A stretch of DNA of 64,000 nt, taken from positions 124,001-188,000 of the forward strand of contig JBBDYQ010000002.1 in the NCBI GenBank assembly GCA_040901445.1. The letters run 5' to 3'. Source of the DNA: Thermoleophilaceae bacterium (GTDB lineage Bacteria > Actinomycetota > Thermoleophilia > Solirubrobacterales > Thermoleophilaceae). A program made the position numbers and the translations under genes. Each line of letters begins with the position of its first letter. Position 1 is the first letter of the stretch. A model generated the notes under the pieces. The model was not told where the DNA came from. It saw nothing but the letters and a program-made list of their open reading frames with translations, and did no database searches. Of this stretch, positions 7,897 to 16,002 are shown piece by piece.

Positions 7897-9255
7897 GTGG
7901 GCCGGGTGCTCGAGGCGGATGTGGCGGTGGTCGGCGCGGGGCTTGCGGGGCTGGTGGCCGCGCGGGCGGTCGAGCGCGCGGGCAGGCGGGCGCTCGTGCT
8001 GGAAGCGCGCGACCGGGTGGGCGGCCGTACGCTGAACGCCGACCTCGGCGGCGGCAAGGTGGCGGAGCTGGGCGGGCAGTGGATCGGCCCGACACAGGAC
8101 CGCGTGGCGGCGCTCGCGTCCGAGCTCGGCGTCGCGACCTTCCCCACACACACCGCGGGGGCGAACCTGGTGGAGATCGGCGGCCGCACGCGCCGCTACA
8201 GGGGCACGATCCCGCGGCTCCCGCCACACGTCCTGGCGGACGTGGCCGTCACCCGCCGGCGGCTCAATCGCCTTGCCCGCCGGGTGCCGCCCGGGGCACC
8301 GTGGCAGGCCCCGGACGCCGAGCGCCTCGATACGCAGACGCTCGGCGCCTGGCTCGGTCGCCACACCCGCACGCGCATGGCCCGCCGGCTGGTGGCGCTC
8401 GCGGGGAAGACGGTGTGGGGCGCCGAGCCGGATGAGCTCTCCCTCCTGCACGTGCTCTTCTACCTCCGGTCCGCCGGCGGCCTCGACATGCTGCTCGACA
8501 GCGAGGGCGGGGCCCAGCAGGACCGCCTGGCCGGCGGGTCGCAGCTGCTCTCGGTCAAGCTCGCCGATGGACTTGGCGAGGGCGTCGTGCTCGGCGCGGC
8601 CGTCCACCGCGTCGAGCACGGCGGCGGGCGCGTGCGCGTGCATGCGGACGGCGTGGTGGCCGAGGCGCGGCGCGTGATCGTGGCCGTCCCGCCGGGCCTG
8701 GCCGGGCGGATCGAGTACCACCCGTCGCTGCCGGCCGCCCGCGGCGCGCTGCACGACCACATCCCCCAGGGCACGCTCATCAAGTGCATGGCCGTGTACG
8801 ACGAGCCGTTCTGGCGCGGCGACGGGCTCAGCGGGGAAGCCGTGAGCGACGCCGGGCCCGCCACGCTGACGTTCGACAACTCGCCGCCGGACGGGCGGCC
8901 CGGCGTGCTGCTCGGCTTCGTGGGCGGCGGCGACGCCCGGGCGTTCGCGCGGCTCGACGCCGCGGAGCGCCGGAGCACGGTGATCGAAGGCTTCGCGCGG
9001 CTGTTCGGCCCTCTCGCACGCTCGCCACGAGCATGGCTCGAGCAGTCCTGGGCGCAGGAGGAGTGGAGCGGCGGCGGCCCCAACGCATACCTGCCGCCCG
9101 GCGGCTGGACGTCGTGGGGGAAGGCGCTGCGCGAGCCGGTCGGCAGGCTGCACTGGGCGGGAGCCGAGATCGCCGAGCGCTGGTGCGGCTATCTCGACGG
9201 CGCGGTGCGGTCCGGCGAGCGGGCGGCCGCGGAGGCGCTCGAGGCCGGCGGCTGA
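7897..9255 (+). CDS. Flavin amine oxidase (MAO-like)
   Basis: A 452-residue FAD protein of the monoamine oxidase / phytoene-desaturase superfamily. It has an N-terminal VVGAGLAGLVAARA Rossmann motif, EARDRVGGRT immediately after, GGQWIGPTQDR, and a C-terminal FAD block LHWAGAEIAERWCGYLDGAVRSGERAA. These fit flavin monoamine oxidases such as putrescine or tyramine oxidase. It would oxidatively deaminate an amine, producing aldehyde, ammonia and hydrogen peroxide. The start GTG is set by the -10 box 7 nt upstream. Its 3' end overlaps the convergent VOC gene by 67 bp. Confidence 0.83.
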   Translation: MGRVLEADVAVVGAGLAGLVAARAVERAGRRALVLEARDRVGGRTLNADLGGGKVAELGGQWIGPTQDRVAALASELGVATFPTHTAGANLVEIGGRTRRYRGTIPRLPPHVLADVAVTRRRLNRLARRVPPGAPWQAPDAERLDTQTLGAWLGRHTRTRMARRLVALAGKTVWGAEPDELSLLHVLFYLRSAGGLDMLLDSEGGAQQDRLAGGSQLLSVKLADGLGEGVVLGAAVHRVEHGGGRVRVHADGVVAEARRVIVAVPPGLAGRIEYHPSLPAARGALHDHIPQGTLIKCMAVYDEPFWRGDGLSGEAVSDAGPATLTFDNSPPDGRPGVLLGFVGGGDARAFARLDAAERRSTVIEGFARLFGPLARSPRAWLEQSWAQEEWSGGGPNAYLPPGGWTSWGKALREPVGRLHWAGAEIAERWCGYLDGAVRSGERAAAEALEAGG

Positions 9256-9590
9256 GCCGCGGCCAGCCCGAACGGGCTGCCCTCCGAGTCCTTGCAGATG
9301 GCCCAGCGGTCGCCGGGGTGCACAACGCTCCCGCCGAGCGCCGCCACCTGCTCGAGCGCAGCCGCGATGTCGGCGACCTCGAAGTACGGCAGCGAGAACG
9401 AGTCGCCCGGGCCGCGACCGCGCGCGTGCACCCCGACCGCCGGGTCGCCGGCGGCGCGCGTCTGCCAGCCGTCGCCCTCATCCGGGCCGCGGGCCTCCAG
9501 CTCGGCGCCGAGCAGGCCGCTCCAGAAGCGCCGGGCGCGCTCGGCGTCGTCCGCCGGGAACTCGATCAGCGCGGGTCGCGATCCGGTCAT
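9189..9590 (-). CDS. VOC-family (glyoxalase-fold) protein
   Basis: A 133-residue protein beginning MTGSRPALIEFPADD, with the paired beta-alpha-beta modules of the vicinal oxygen chelate superfamily (ERARRFWSGLLGAEL, then EVADIAAALEQVAALGG and a final DSEGSPFGL). Such proteins bind a metal and act on, or sequester, small molecules. This subgroup (YaeR/PA-type) is mostly uncharacterised. The ATG at 9590 is favoured over a GTG two codons upstream because the -10 box TACGGT (9602-9597) would start the mRNA exactly at 9590. It overlaps the amine oxidase 3' end convergently. Confidence 0.75.
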   Translation of the reverse strand: MTGSRPALIEFPADDAERARRFWSGLLGAELEARGPDEGDGWQTRAAGDPAVGVHARGRGPGDSFSLPYFEVADIAAALEQVAALGGSVVHPGDRWAICKDSEGSPFGLAAAQPPASSASAAARSPDRTAPSR

Positions 9591-9596
9591 GCCCAC

Positions 9597-9606
9597 ACCG
9601 TACCCT
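9597..9606. promoter_or_regulatory. Overlapping head-to-head -10 boxes
   Basis: The ten bases ACCGTACCCT hold TACGGT on the minus strand (start at 9590, VOC gene) and TACCCT on the plus strand (start at 9613, GIY-YIG gene). The two boxes share the TA pair at 9601-9602, so only one can be melted at a time. Confidence 0.5.
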
Positions 9607-9613
9607 GGCGCCC

Positions 9614-9883
9614 ATGGCCGAGCGCCCCGCCTTCGTCTACCTCCTGCGCTGCGGCGACTCCAGCCTCTACTGCGGCTGGACCTTCGACCTGGATCGCCGC
9701 CTGGACGCCCACCGCTCGGGTCGCGGCGCCCGCTACACGCGAAGCCGGCTGCCGGTGGAGGTGGCCGCGGTCTTCGAGCTTCCGGACGCCGCCAGCGCGC
9801 GCCGCGAAGAAGCCCGCATCAAGGCGCTCCCGCGCAGCGGGAAGCTGGCGCTGATCGTCGGCTCGGCGCCCGAGGCGTACTAG
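9614..9883 (+). CDS. GIY-YIG domain protein (UPF0213 type)
   Basis: An 89-residue single-domain GIY-YIG protein. The core FVYLLRCGDSSLYCGWTFDLDRRLDAH carries the two-strand motif (YLL...YCG) and Arg, followed by GRGARYTR and the catalytic-type glutamate in SARREEARIKAL. Members of the UPF0213/YhbQ group are stand-alone nuclease-like proteins thought to act in DNA handling, with no firm role. Start ATG 9614 is one base behind the predicted transcription start. Confidence 0.83.
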   Translation: MAERPAFVYLLRCGDSSLYCGWTFDLDRRLDAHRSGRGARYTRSRLPVEVAAVFELPDAASARREEARIKALPRSGKLALIVGSAPEAY

Positions 9884-10056
9884 GACCTGCGTCGCACCAC
9901 GAGCACCACGGCCCCGACGATCAGGGCCAGCGCGGCCACCTGCACGCCGAGCGTCACGGCGATCCCCTCGTCCTCGGTCAGGTTCCGCAGGCCCGCGAAG
10001 ACCACGGACGCGCCGAAGAAGAGCACGAGCAGCCAGAGCACGGTGTTGCGGTCCAT
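9880..10056 (-). CDS. Small two-helix membrane protein
   Basis: A 58-residue protein starting MDRNTVLWLL. Two hydrophobic segments (about 6-22 and 36-53) are separated by an acidic loop NLTEDEG, and the protein ends RRRS. No family is recognised. Its TAG stop overlaps the GIY-YIG stop on the other strand (CTAG). Low certainty that it is expressed. Confidence 0.45.
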   Translation of the reverse strand: MDRNTVLWLLVLFFGASVVFAGLRNLTEDEGIAVTLGVQVAALALIVGAVVLVVRRRS

Positions 10057-10105
10057 CGGCACAGCTTGACGCGAGGGCGCCCGCGAAGCGCCATGATCTC
10101 CCTCC

Positions 10106-10315
10106 GTGACCGACGAGCCGATGCTCCGGGACCCCACCCGCGTGGTGGTGGCCGCGTACGCGCTGGCCGCAGTCTGCCTGCTCGTGCCCCTGGCGCTGAT
10201 CGGGGCGCTGTTCGCCGGTGTCGCGCTCGCCAGGCGCAACCGGCCCGCGGAGGGGGCCGGCGTCATCGTCCTCGCCCTGGTCTGCACGGCGCTGGCCGTG
10301 GCGCTGCTGCGTTAG
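10106..10315 (+). CDS. Small membrane protein, DUF4190-like
   Basis: A 69-residue protein with two strong transmembrane segments (about 12-38 and 50-68) around a short RRNRPAEGAG turn. The ALIGALFAGVALARRNRP pattern resembles DUF4190/DUF4870-type small membrane proteins. The GTG start at 10106 has only a weak CATGAT -10-like box at 10092-10097. It runs into the remnant PPOX gene on the opposite strand. Confidence 0.5.
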   Translation: MTDEPMLRDPTRVVVAAYALAAVCLLVPLALIGALFAGVALARRNRPAEGAGVIVLALVCTALAVALLR

Positions 10316-10417
10316 ACCTCGAGACCGACTCGTGCCGTCCTTGCCCACCGTTGCGATGCGTCCCAGCCGCCGCCCGTTCAGCAGGTAGCCCAGCTCGGCC
10401 TCGCTGAAGGCGCTCAT
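10316..10417 (-). pseudogene. 5' remnant of a PPOX/F420-dependent flavin-split-barrel gene
   Basis: Beginning at ATG 10417 the frame reads MSAFSEAELGYLLNGRRLG then RIATVGKDGT, which is the standard opening of pyridoxamine-5'-phosphate-oxidase-like proteins. After about 30 codons the similarity stops and the frame runs antisense into the DUF4190-like gene, so only the N-terminal strand-helix remains. The ATG overlaps the stop of the MBL gene (TGATG), showing that it was once the third gene of that SoxR-controlled operon. I infer a 3' deletion. Confidence 0.55.
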
Positions 10418-11076
10418 CAGCGGTCCTCCCCGCGCCGCACGCGCTCGAGGATCGCGTCGATGCGCCGGCGGGAGTCCGCGTTGCTCGTGATGGCGTGGTA
10501 GGGCTGCCCGCCCGTGGCCGCCCATGGGACGAGCACGTCGAAGTCGAGCTCGCGGATGCGCTCGAGGCTCTCGACGTAGGCGGCGCGGTCGCTCGATCCG
10601 AGCACGCCGGCCGTCCATTCGCCGTCGTCGAGGTAGATCGTGTCGCCGGTGAACAGGAAGCGGTGCTCGCCACTGTCCCAGAGGTAGGCGGTCGCCCCGC
10701 TCGTGTGCCCGGGGGTCGGGATCACCTCGAAGTCGTCGTCGAGCACATGACGCCTGGAGAAGGTGCCGCGCACGGGGTGGCTCTCGGCCACCGACTCGCG
10801 CTCGTCCTCGTGGACGAAGAGCGGTGCCGAGACGGAGCCCGAGGCGAACATGGCCTCGTGGCGGTGGTTGAGGTACTGACGCGAGATGCCGCCGAGATCG
10901 GCGATCGGTGGCGCCTGGGAGTCGAGCGCGGAGACGCTGTACACGAGCAGGTTGCCCGGCTCGCGGTGCAGGAGGAAGGCGCGGATCTCCAGCGAGGGGG
11001 CGAACGGCAGCATCTCCGGCGCCGAGGCGTAGAGCCCCGGGATCGCGGTCTCCATCTGGACGAGCTCCCGCTTCAT
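10417..11076 (-). CDS. MBL-fold hydrolase in SoxR-linked operon
   Basis: A 219-residue metallo-beta-lactamase-fold protein. The usual H-x-H-x-D-H site is degenerate (YLNHRHEA near residue 65), but the later PTPGHTSGATAYLW and FTGDTIYLDDGEW metal motifs are intact. The ATG at 11076 has a GAGGAGG ribosome site and overlaps the TGA of the upstream gene (ATGA). The altered first motif suggests a changed metal site or a non-hydrolytic role. Confidence 0.7.
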   Translation of the reverse strand: MKRELVQMETAIPGLYASAPEMLPFAPSLEIRAFLLHREPGNLLVYSVSALDSQAPPIADLGGISRQYLNHRHEAMFASGSVSAPLFVHEDERESVAESHPVRGTFSRRHVLDDDFEVIPTPGHTSGATAYLWDSGEHRFLFTGDTIYLDDGEWTAGVLGSSDRAAYVESLERIRELDFDVLVPWAATGGQPYHAITSNADSRRRIDAILERVRRGEDR

Positions 11077-11405
11077 GACGACGACCTCCTCATCGCGCGG
11101 TGGTAGTTGAGCCGCAGCATCGCGACGACATCGCGCACGTCGGCCTCGTTCTCGATCTTGCGCGAGGCGTAGCCCGGCTTGCCGGGGAAGACGGGGTGAT
11201 AGTCGATCCGGCCCTGCTCGTGCAGCTCCGCCCAGACCGCCTTCGGGAAGCCGATGTGGAGGGCGTGGTCGCCATGCAGGTGACCGATCTCGCGCCGGCC
11301 GAGCCTGATCGACAGCTCGCCGCGGTCGCCCGGCCGCGCTTCCACGCCCGGCCAGGACGTGGCCTCGTCGATGATCTGCTCGCCGGCTGTGCGCGTGGCC
11401 GTCAT
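11073..11405 (-). CDS. Luciferase-domain (DUF5519) protein
   Basis: A 110-residue protein with the small DUF5519 'luciferase' domain: an early VEARPGDRGELSIRLG, then IGHLHGDHALHIGFPKAVWAEL and a closing RKIENEADVRDVVAMLRLNYHRA. The domain name comes from fungal luciferase relatives; the biochemical role in bacteria is unknown. It has a GAGGAGG ribosome site in front of ATG 11405 and is the first gene of an operon with the MBL gene, read from a promoter with a SoxR-type box. Confidence 0.7.
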   Translation of the reverse strand: MTATRTAGEQIIDEATSWPGVEARPGDRGELSIRLGRREIGHLHGDHALHIGFPKAVWAELHEQGRIDYHPVFPGKPGYASRKIENEADVRDVVAMLRLNYHRAMRRSSS

Positions 11406-11444
11406 GGATGCCTCCTCGGGCTCGGGAAATCGCTGTCGTCCTCA

Positions 11445-11475
11445 AAGGTACAAGTTCAAGTGAGCTTGAAGTCAA
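11445..11475 (-). promoter_or_regulatory. SoxR-type operator within a 19-bp-spacer promoter
   Basis: On the minus strand TTGACT (11475-11470) and TACCTT (11450-11445) are separated by exactly 19 bp, the over-long spacing characteristic of MerR/SoxR-activated promoters. The inverted repeat TTCAAG-TGAG-CTTGAA (11455-11470) fills the spacer and matches the arms of the enterobacterial SoxR box. It reads toward the luciferase-domain/MBL operon. Confidence 0.72.
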
Positions 11476-11501
11476 GGCCGGGTCGTGATTTCCTGTGTGG
11501 C

Positions 11502-11951
11502 ATGTCCGAGCTGCTCACGATCGGCGAGGTCGCCAAGCGCAGCGGCGTGGCCGCCTCGGCGCTGCGCTTCTACGAGGAGCGCGGCCTGATCGCGTCCGAG
11601 CGCGCCGGCTCGGGCCATCGCCGCTACCCGCGGCCGGTGCTGCGGCGGATCGCCTTCATCGTCTTCGCCCAGCGCATCGGGCTCACGCTCGACGAGATCG
11701 GCGCCGAGCTCGCCAAGCTCCCTCCCCACCGCGCCCCCACCCGCCGCGACTGGTCCCGGCTGTCCAGCGGCTGGAGCTCGCGCATCGACGAGCGGATCGC
11801 CGAGCTCGAGCGCCTCAAGGCCGGCCTCACCGAGTGCATCGGCTGCGGCTGCCTCTCGCTCAATCGCTGCAAGCTCGCCAATCCAGGCGACCGCGCCGCC
11901 GCGCGCGGGCCGGGCCCGCGCTACTGGGTGGGCGACCTGCCGGCGGCCTGA
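11502..11951 (+). CDS. soxR: SoxR redox-sensing transcriptional activator
   Basis: A 149-residue MerR-family regulator. The winged-helix N-terminus reads LTIGEVAKRSGVAASALRFYEERGLI. A dimerisation helix follows, and then CIGCGCLSLNRC with cysteines at 112, 115, 117 and 123. This C-x2-C-x-C-x5-C spacing equals the 2Fe-2S site of E. coli SoxR. Oxidation of the cluster by redox-cycling compounds activates transcription. The start at ATG 11502 is set by this homology; the frame is open further upstream without related sequence. The operator lies 30 bp upstream, between it and the divergent operon, so it probably controls that operon and perhaps itself. Confidence 0.92.
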   Translation: MSELLTIGEVAKRSGVAASALRFYEERGLIASERAGSGHRRYPRPVLRRIAFIVFAQRIGLTLDEIGAELAKLPPHRAPTRRDWSRLSSGWSSRIDERIAELERLKAGLTECIGCGCLSLNRCKLANPGDRAAARGPGPRYWVGDLPAA

Positions 11952-11975
11952 CGCATCCGCGAAATCTCGGCAACT

Positions 11976-12011
11976 GTCCTGCCCTGGGCACCGCCGTGCC
12001 CAATCCAGGAC
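11976..12011 (+). terminator. Hairpin after soxR
   Basis: GTCCTG (11976-11981) pairs with CAGGAC (12006-12011), and TGGGCAC (11985-11991) with GTGCCCA (11996-12002), around a CGCC loop. It lies 25 bp past the soxR stop. There is no T-run, so it is terminator-like rather than a textbook terminator. Confidence 0.45.
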
Positions 12012-12103
12012 GGTGGAGCGAGTCTTGGCGCCAGTAGTAGCGTTCCGTCTCGACGCCAACATGCCGGCCGCGTGGCGCGTCCGGCCGAGACCTGGAGCCC
12101 GGT

Positions 12104-12559
12104 ATGCCGATCATCGACGTGACCTACCCGCAGGACGCACTGGACGACGCCGCGCGCGACACCCTGGTCGAGCGCCTCACGACCGTGTTGCTCCGAGCCG
12201 AGCGCGCACCCGACACCGAGTTCTTCCGCAACGTCACGTGGATCTATCTGCACGAGCTGCCGCCCGGCACGGTGCGCGCCGGTGGTCGGCCCGTGCCGGC
12301 GCCCACGTTCCGCCTCGACGTGACCACCCCGGAGGGCGCCCTCTCGGACCGGCGGCGCAAGGAGCTGGTCGAGGCCGCGACCGCCGTCGTACGCGAGGTC
12401 GCCTCGATCCCGGAGGAGGAGGCGCTGCGCGTGTGGGTGCTGTGCCACGAGGTGGCCGAAGGCAGCTGGGGCGCGGGCGGACAGGTCGTGGAGTTCGCGG
12501 CGCTGCGCGCCGCCGCCGCGGCCGAGCGCGAGCAGGAGGGCTCTGGCGCGATCGCGTGA
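12104..12559 (+). CDS. Tautomerase-superfamily protein, two-module
   Basis: A 151-residue protein starting MPIIDVTYPQ. After methionine removal Pro-1 would be the catalytic base of the 4-oxalocrotonate tautomerase superfamily. The length corresponds to two fused beta-alpha-beta modules (about 1-65 and 66-140) as in MSAD/cis-CaaD-like members. No partner degradative genes are adjacent, so the substrate is open. Confidence 0.7.
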   Translation: MPIIDVTYPQDALDDAARDTLVERLTTVLLRAERAPDTEFFRNVTWIYLHELPPGTVRAGGRPVPAPTFRLDVTTPEGALSDRRRKELVEAATAVVREVASIPEEEALRVWVLCHEVAEGSWGAGGQVVEFAALRAAAAAEREQEGSGAIA

Positions 12560-12575
12560 GGCGGCGGCCCGCTCC

Positions 12576-13745
12576 TCATTGAAGCTCTGCCAGCCGCCGC
12601 TCGAGGAAGCGCCGCTCGGCGTCCGAGTGAACGAGCTCCAGCGCGCGGTCGTAGGCCGCGCGGGCGTCATCGACGCGATCGAGCCGGCGCAGCAGGTCCG
12701 CGCGCGCGGCGTGCAGGTAGTGGTAGCTGTCGAGCTCGAGGTGCTCGATCAGCGCGAGCGCGGCGTCCACCTCACCCGCTTCGGCGATGGCGACGGCCCG
12801 GTTGAGCTCCACGACCGGCGAGCCCGTCAGGCGGGCGAGCTCGCCGTAGGTGGCCGCGATCTGGGGCCAGTCCGGGGACTCGTCCGCGTGCAGCGCCGCG
12901 AGCACCGCCTGGAGCACGTAGGCGCCGCGGCCGCCGTGTCCCAGGGCGCGATCGAGCGCGACCCGTCCCTGCGCGATCTGGCCGAGATCCCATAGCGATC
13001 GATCCTGCTCGCGCAGGAGGATCACCTCGCCGTCGGCGAATCGAGCGTCGCGCCGGGCGTCGTTCAGCAGCATCAGGGCCAGCAGGCCGTGCACCTCGGG
13101 CTCGCCGGGCATCAGCTCGGCGAACGCGCGGCCGAGCCGAATGGCCTCGGCCGTGAGGTCGCCACGGCCGCCGTAGCCCTCGTTGAAGATCAGGTAGACG
13201 ACAGCGAGCACCGCGGCGAGGCGGTCGGGGAGCAGATGAGCCGGCGGGACGCGGAACGGAATCCCGGCGTCCCTGATCTTGTGCTTCGCGCGCACAAGCC
13301 TCTTGGCCATGGTCGCCTCGGGGACGAGAAAGGCACGCGCGATCTCCTCCGTCCTCAGCCCCCCCAGCGTCCGCAGCGTGAGCGCGACCTGGGCATCCAG
13401 CGCGAGCGCCGGATGGCAGCAGGTGAACACGAGCTCGAGCCGCTCGTCCGGGATCGCCGTCTCGTCCATCTCGTGCTCCATGGCTTCCGGCACGTCGAGC
13501 AGGCGGACCTTCGCCGCCAGCGTGCGATCGCGCCGGAAGCGGTCGATCGCGCGGTTGCGCGCGGTGGCCACCAGCCAGGCGCGCGGGGCGGCGGGGGTCC
13601 CGTCGTGGGGCCAGCGCTCGGCGGCGACCGCAAACGCCTCCTGGGCGGCTTCCTCGGCGAGCTCGAAGTCGCCGAGGAAGCCGATCAGGGCGGCGAGAAC
13701 TCGCCCCCACTCGTCGCGGAAGACCTGGTCGAGGATCGCTACCAC
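12576..13745 (-). CDS. ECF42-type RNA polymerase sigma factor with TPR tail
   Basis: A 389-residue sigma factor. Sigma region 2 ([35 protein letters not shown]) and region 4 ([28 protein letters not shown]) occupy the first 185 residues. The rest is the long DUF6596/TPR-like C-terminal domain typical of group ECF42. This group is defined by its genetic link to DGPF (YCII-related) proteins, and one lies directly upstream. GTG 13745 overlaps that gene by 7 bp, so the two are translationally coupled. No anti-sigma gene is adjacent; the C-terminal domain is thought to do the regulation. Confidence 0.85.
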   Translation of the reverse strand: MVAILDQVFRDEWGRVLAALIGFLGDFELAEEAAQEAFAVAAERWPHDGTPAAPRAWLVATARNRAIDRFRRDRTLAAKVRLLDVPEAMEHEMDETAIPDERLELVFTCCHPALALDAQVALTLRTLGGLRTEEIARAFLVPEATMAKRLVRAKHKIRDAGIPFRVPPAHLLPDRLAAVLAVVYLIFNEGYGGRGDLTAEAIRLGRAFAELMPGEPEVHGLLALMLLNDARRDARFADGEVILLREQDRSLWDLGQIAQGRVALDRALGHGGRGAYVLQAVLAALHADESPDWPQIAATYGELARLTGSPVVELNRAVAIAEAGEVDAALALIEHLELDSYHYLHAARADLLRRLDRVDDARAAYDRALELVHSDAERRFLERRLAELQ

Positions 13746-14098
13746 TCCACGATCGGGCGCACCTCCACCGCGCCGCCCATCCGGGCAGCCGGGACGCGCG
13801 CCGCAAGCTCGATCGCGGCGTCGAGATCGTCGGCCTCGAAGAAGCAGTAGCCGCCGAGCGCCTCCTTGATGGCCACGAACGGGCCGTCTGTGGTGAGCGT
13901 CCTGCCGTCCTCCACCCGCACGGTGGTAGCCGTCTCGGGCGGCTGCATCTGGACGCCGGGGCTGACGCCGGGCGTCTCGTTGATCGCCATGTACGCGCTG
14001 GACACCGCGTTTTGCTCGTCCTCCGACAGGCGCGCCCACTCATCCGCGCCATACGGGGTGGGCGCGGAGCCCTGGTGGATCAGGAGCATGTACTTCAT
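13739..14098 (-). CDS. DGPF-domain (YCII-related) protein partner of ECF sigma
   Basis: A 119-residue ferredoxin-like-fold protein of the YCII/DGPF family. It starts [10 protein letters not shown] and contains [23 protein letters not shown], including the family-defining DGPF tetrapeptide. ATG 14098 has a near-perfect AAGGAGG ribosome site. Its stop overlaps the start of the sigma factor gene. These proteins always accompany ECF42 sigma factors, but their molecular role is unknown. Confidence 0.83.
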   Translation of the reverse strand: MKYMLLIHQGSAPTPYGADEWARLSEDEQNAVSSAYMAINETPGVSPGVQMQPPETATTVRVEDGRTLTTDGPFVAIKEALGGYCFFEADDLDAAIELAARVPAARMGGAVEVRPIVEW

Positions 14099-14134
14099 CG
14101 CTTCCTCCTTCTCGTGGAGCTTGGTCGCCTCCAA

Positions 14135-14161
14135 GACGAACGGCGGACGAGGAAACGGACA
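14135..14161 (-). promoter_or_regulatory. Candidate ECF promoter of DGPF/sigma operon
   Basis: Minus strand TGTCCG (14161-14156), then 17 bp, then CGTC (14138-14135). From memory, ECF42 promoters have a TGTCGA-like -35 and a CGTC/CGA-like -10, so self-regulation is plausible. One base differs in the -35. Confidence 0.35.
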
Positions 14162-14225
14162 CTCTCCCGCGGAATGCCGCCCGGCGTCTCGCCCTCGCCG
14201 GTGCGCGGCTGGCAGTGAACGAATC

Positions 14226-14231
14226 TAGGAT
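14226..14231 (+). promoter_or_regulatory. -10 box TAGGAT, leaderless LuxR-TPR gene
   Basis: TAGGAT at 14226-14231 predicts a transcription start at 14238, which is the first base of the GTG start codon. Confidence 0.5.
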
Positions 14232-14237
14232 GACCTC

Positions 14238-15926
14238 GTGCACGGCGACGCCGAGGCCGGTACAGAAGCCCTTCTGGTAGGCGCCCAGCAGGCCATCGAG
14301 GCCGGTCAATGGTCCACTGCCAAGCATGCCTTTGAGGCGGTGCTCGGACACGAGGAGCCGGGTGAGGCGCTGTTCGGGCTCGGCATCGCCATGTGGTGGC
14401 TCGGTGAGACGGAGACCGCGCTTCGCCACTGGGAGCGCGCATATGCCGCGTTTCGCCGGCGCCCGGATCCGGAGCAGGCGGTACTTGCCGCGTTCTATCT
14501 CTCCCTGGCGTATCGGATGAGCCTCGGCAACCACGCCGCCGCGCGCGGATGGCTGGGACGCGCGGCGAGCCTGGTCGAGGAGTTCGAGCTCGGCCCGATG
14601 AACGGCTGGGTCCTCGTGGGTCGTGCCTACGTGGCCACGGACACGGGACATCCGCAGGCGGGCGAGGGATACGCGCGCGAGGCGAGGGAGATCGCCCGCG
14701 AAGCCGGGGACGCCGACCTGGAGCTGTGCGCGATGAGCGAGCTCGGCGCCGCCCTGGTCGAGCTGGGACGGGTCGAGGAGGGGACCGCCCTGCTCGACGA
14801 AGCGATGGCCGGCGCGCTCGGCGGGGAGGGCGGGGACCTCGACACGTTCGTGCTGATCAGTTGCCGGACGATCACATCCTGCAGCCGAGGTGGCGACCTG
14901 GCGCGAGCGACCCAGTGGGTCCGGGCCGCCGACGACTTCTACCAGCGCTACGGCTCTCCCCACCTCTACACGACCTGTCGCACGCATTACGGCAGCATCC
15001 TGTTCGCGACCGGCAAGTGGGAGCAGGCCGAGAAGGAGCTGGCGGCCGCGCTCGAGATCGGCAGGACGGCGGAGCCTGCACTCCATGCCGAGGCGCTCGC
15101 GACGCTCGCCGAGCTGCGCCTCGCACAGGGCCGGACCGAGGAGGCGGCGCGCCTCGTCGCCGGATACGACGATCACCCGGCTACGGCATACGCGGTGGCT
15201 GCGCTGCATCTGGCCCAGGGAAACACGGCCGTGGCTTCGTCAACCCTGCGTCGCCGCCTGCGGGAGCTCGACGAGCAATCCCTCGGGGGCGCGGGGCTGC
15301 TCGAGCTGCTCACTGAAGCCGCGCTCGCACAGGGGGAGGTGGAGGAAGCCGTGACGCACGGTGAGCGACTCGCCCAACTCGGCTCGGGCGTGGGCTCCGA
15401 ACTGATCGTCGCGCGCGGCGAGCGCGCGCTCGGCCGCGCCCAGATCGCAGCGGGTGATGCCCCGGCCGCCGTCTCTCACCTCGAGCGGGGGCTTGCGGGC
15501 TTCGGCCGTCTCGAGATGCCGCTCGATTCCGGCCGGACCCGGATGCTGCTCGCCCGGGCGCTCGCCGAGAGCGAGCGGGAGACCGCGATCGCCGAGGCGC
15601 GGGGGGCGCTGGACTGCTTCGAGGAGCTCGGCGCCGCGCGCGATGCCGATGCGGCCGCCGCATTCCTGCGTTCACTCGGCGTGAAGGCGGCACGGGCCGG
15701 GCCGAAGGGGATCGGCGTGCTCACGAAGCGCGAGCTCGAGGTGCTGGGCCTCCTCGGAGAGGGCCTGTCCAACCCCGATATCGCCGAGCGCCTGTTCATC
15801 AGCCGCAGGACGGTCGAGCATCACGTCGCCAGCGTGCTCTCCAAGCTCGGGCTCAGAGGCCGTGGCGAGGCCACCGCCTACGCGCTGCGCAATCTCGATC
15901 GGGAGGGAACTTCCGCCACGAGATAG
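14238..15926 (+). CDS. LuxR-family regulator with TPR-rich N-terminus
   Basis: A 562-residue protein. About 470 residues of helical tetratricopeptide-like repeats (AHFE-, AEEGYAREAREIAREAG-type segments) precede a C-terminal LuxR/GerE helix-turn-helix: LTKRELEVLGLLGEGLSNPDIAERLFISRRTVEHHVASVLSKLGL (about residues 494-540). There is no ATPase domain, unlike the larger LAL regulators. The TPR part probably senses a protein or small ligand. It lies directly before an FAD monooxygenase on the same strand (76 bp), its likely target. A second protein of the same build lies at 56866. Confidence 0.85.
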   Translation: MHGDAEAGTEALLVGAQQAIEAGQWSTAKHAFEAVLGHEEPGEALFGLGIAMWWLGETETALRHWERAYAAFRRRPDPEQAVLAAFYLSLAYRMSLGNHAAARGWLGRAASLVEEFELGPMNGWVLVGRAYVATDTGHPQAGEGYAREAREIAREAGDADLELCAMSELGAALVELGRVEEGTALLDEAMAGALGGEGGDLDTFVLISCRTITSCSRGGDLARATQWVRAADDFYQRYGSPHLYTTCRTHYGSILFATGKWEQAEKELAAALEIGRTAEPALHAEALATLAELRLAQGRTEEAARLVAGYDDHPATAYAVAALHLAQGNTAVASSTLRRRLRELDEQSLGGAGLLELLTEAALAQGEVEEAVTHGERLAQLGSGVGSELIVARGERALGRAQIAAGDAPAAVSHLERGLAGFGRLEMPLDSGRTRMLLARALAESERETAIAEARGALDCFEELGAARDADAAAAFLRSLGVKAARAGPKGIGVLTKRELEVLGLLGEGLSNPDIAERLFISRRTVEHHVASVLSKLGLRGRGEATAYALRNLDREGTSATR

Positions 15927-16002
15927 GCGATCTCACCGATGCTCGCTGCCCCCGCGGCTGGCACGCTCGACGCAGCTCGAAGCGACGACCGACAGGAGGC
16001 GC

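Noticed and set aside
7858-9153. Continuous minus-strand frame upstream of the flavin monooxygenase
   Set aside because: It is antisense to the amine oxidase gene, is composed of Arg/Pro/Ala-rich shadow sequence and lacks any domain; the GTG at 7857 has its own promoter.
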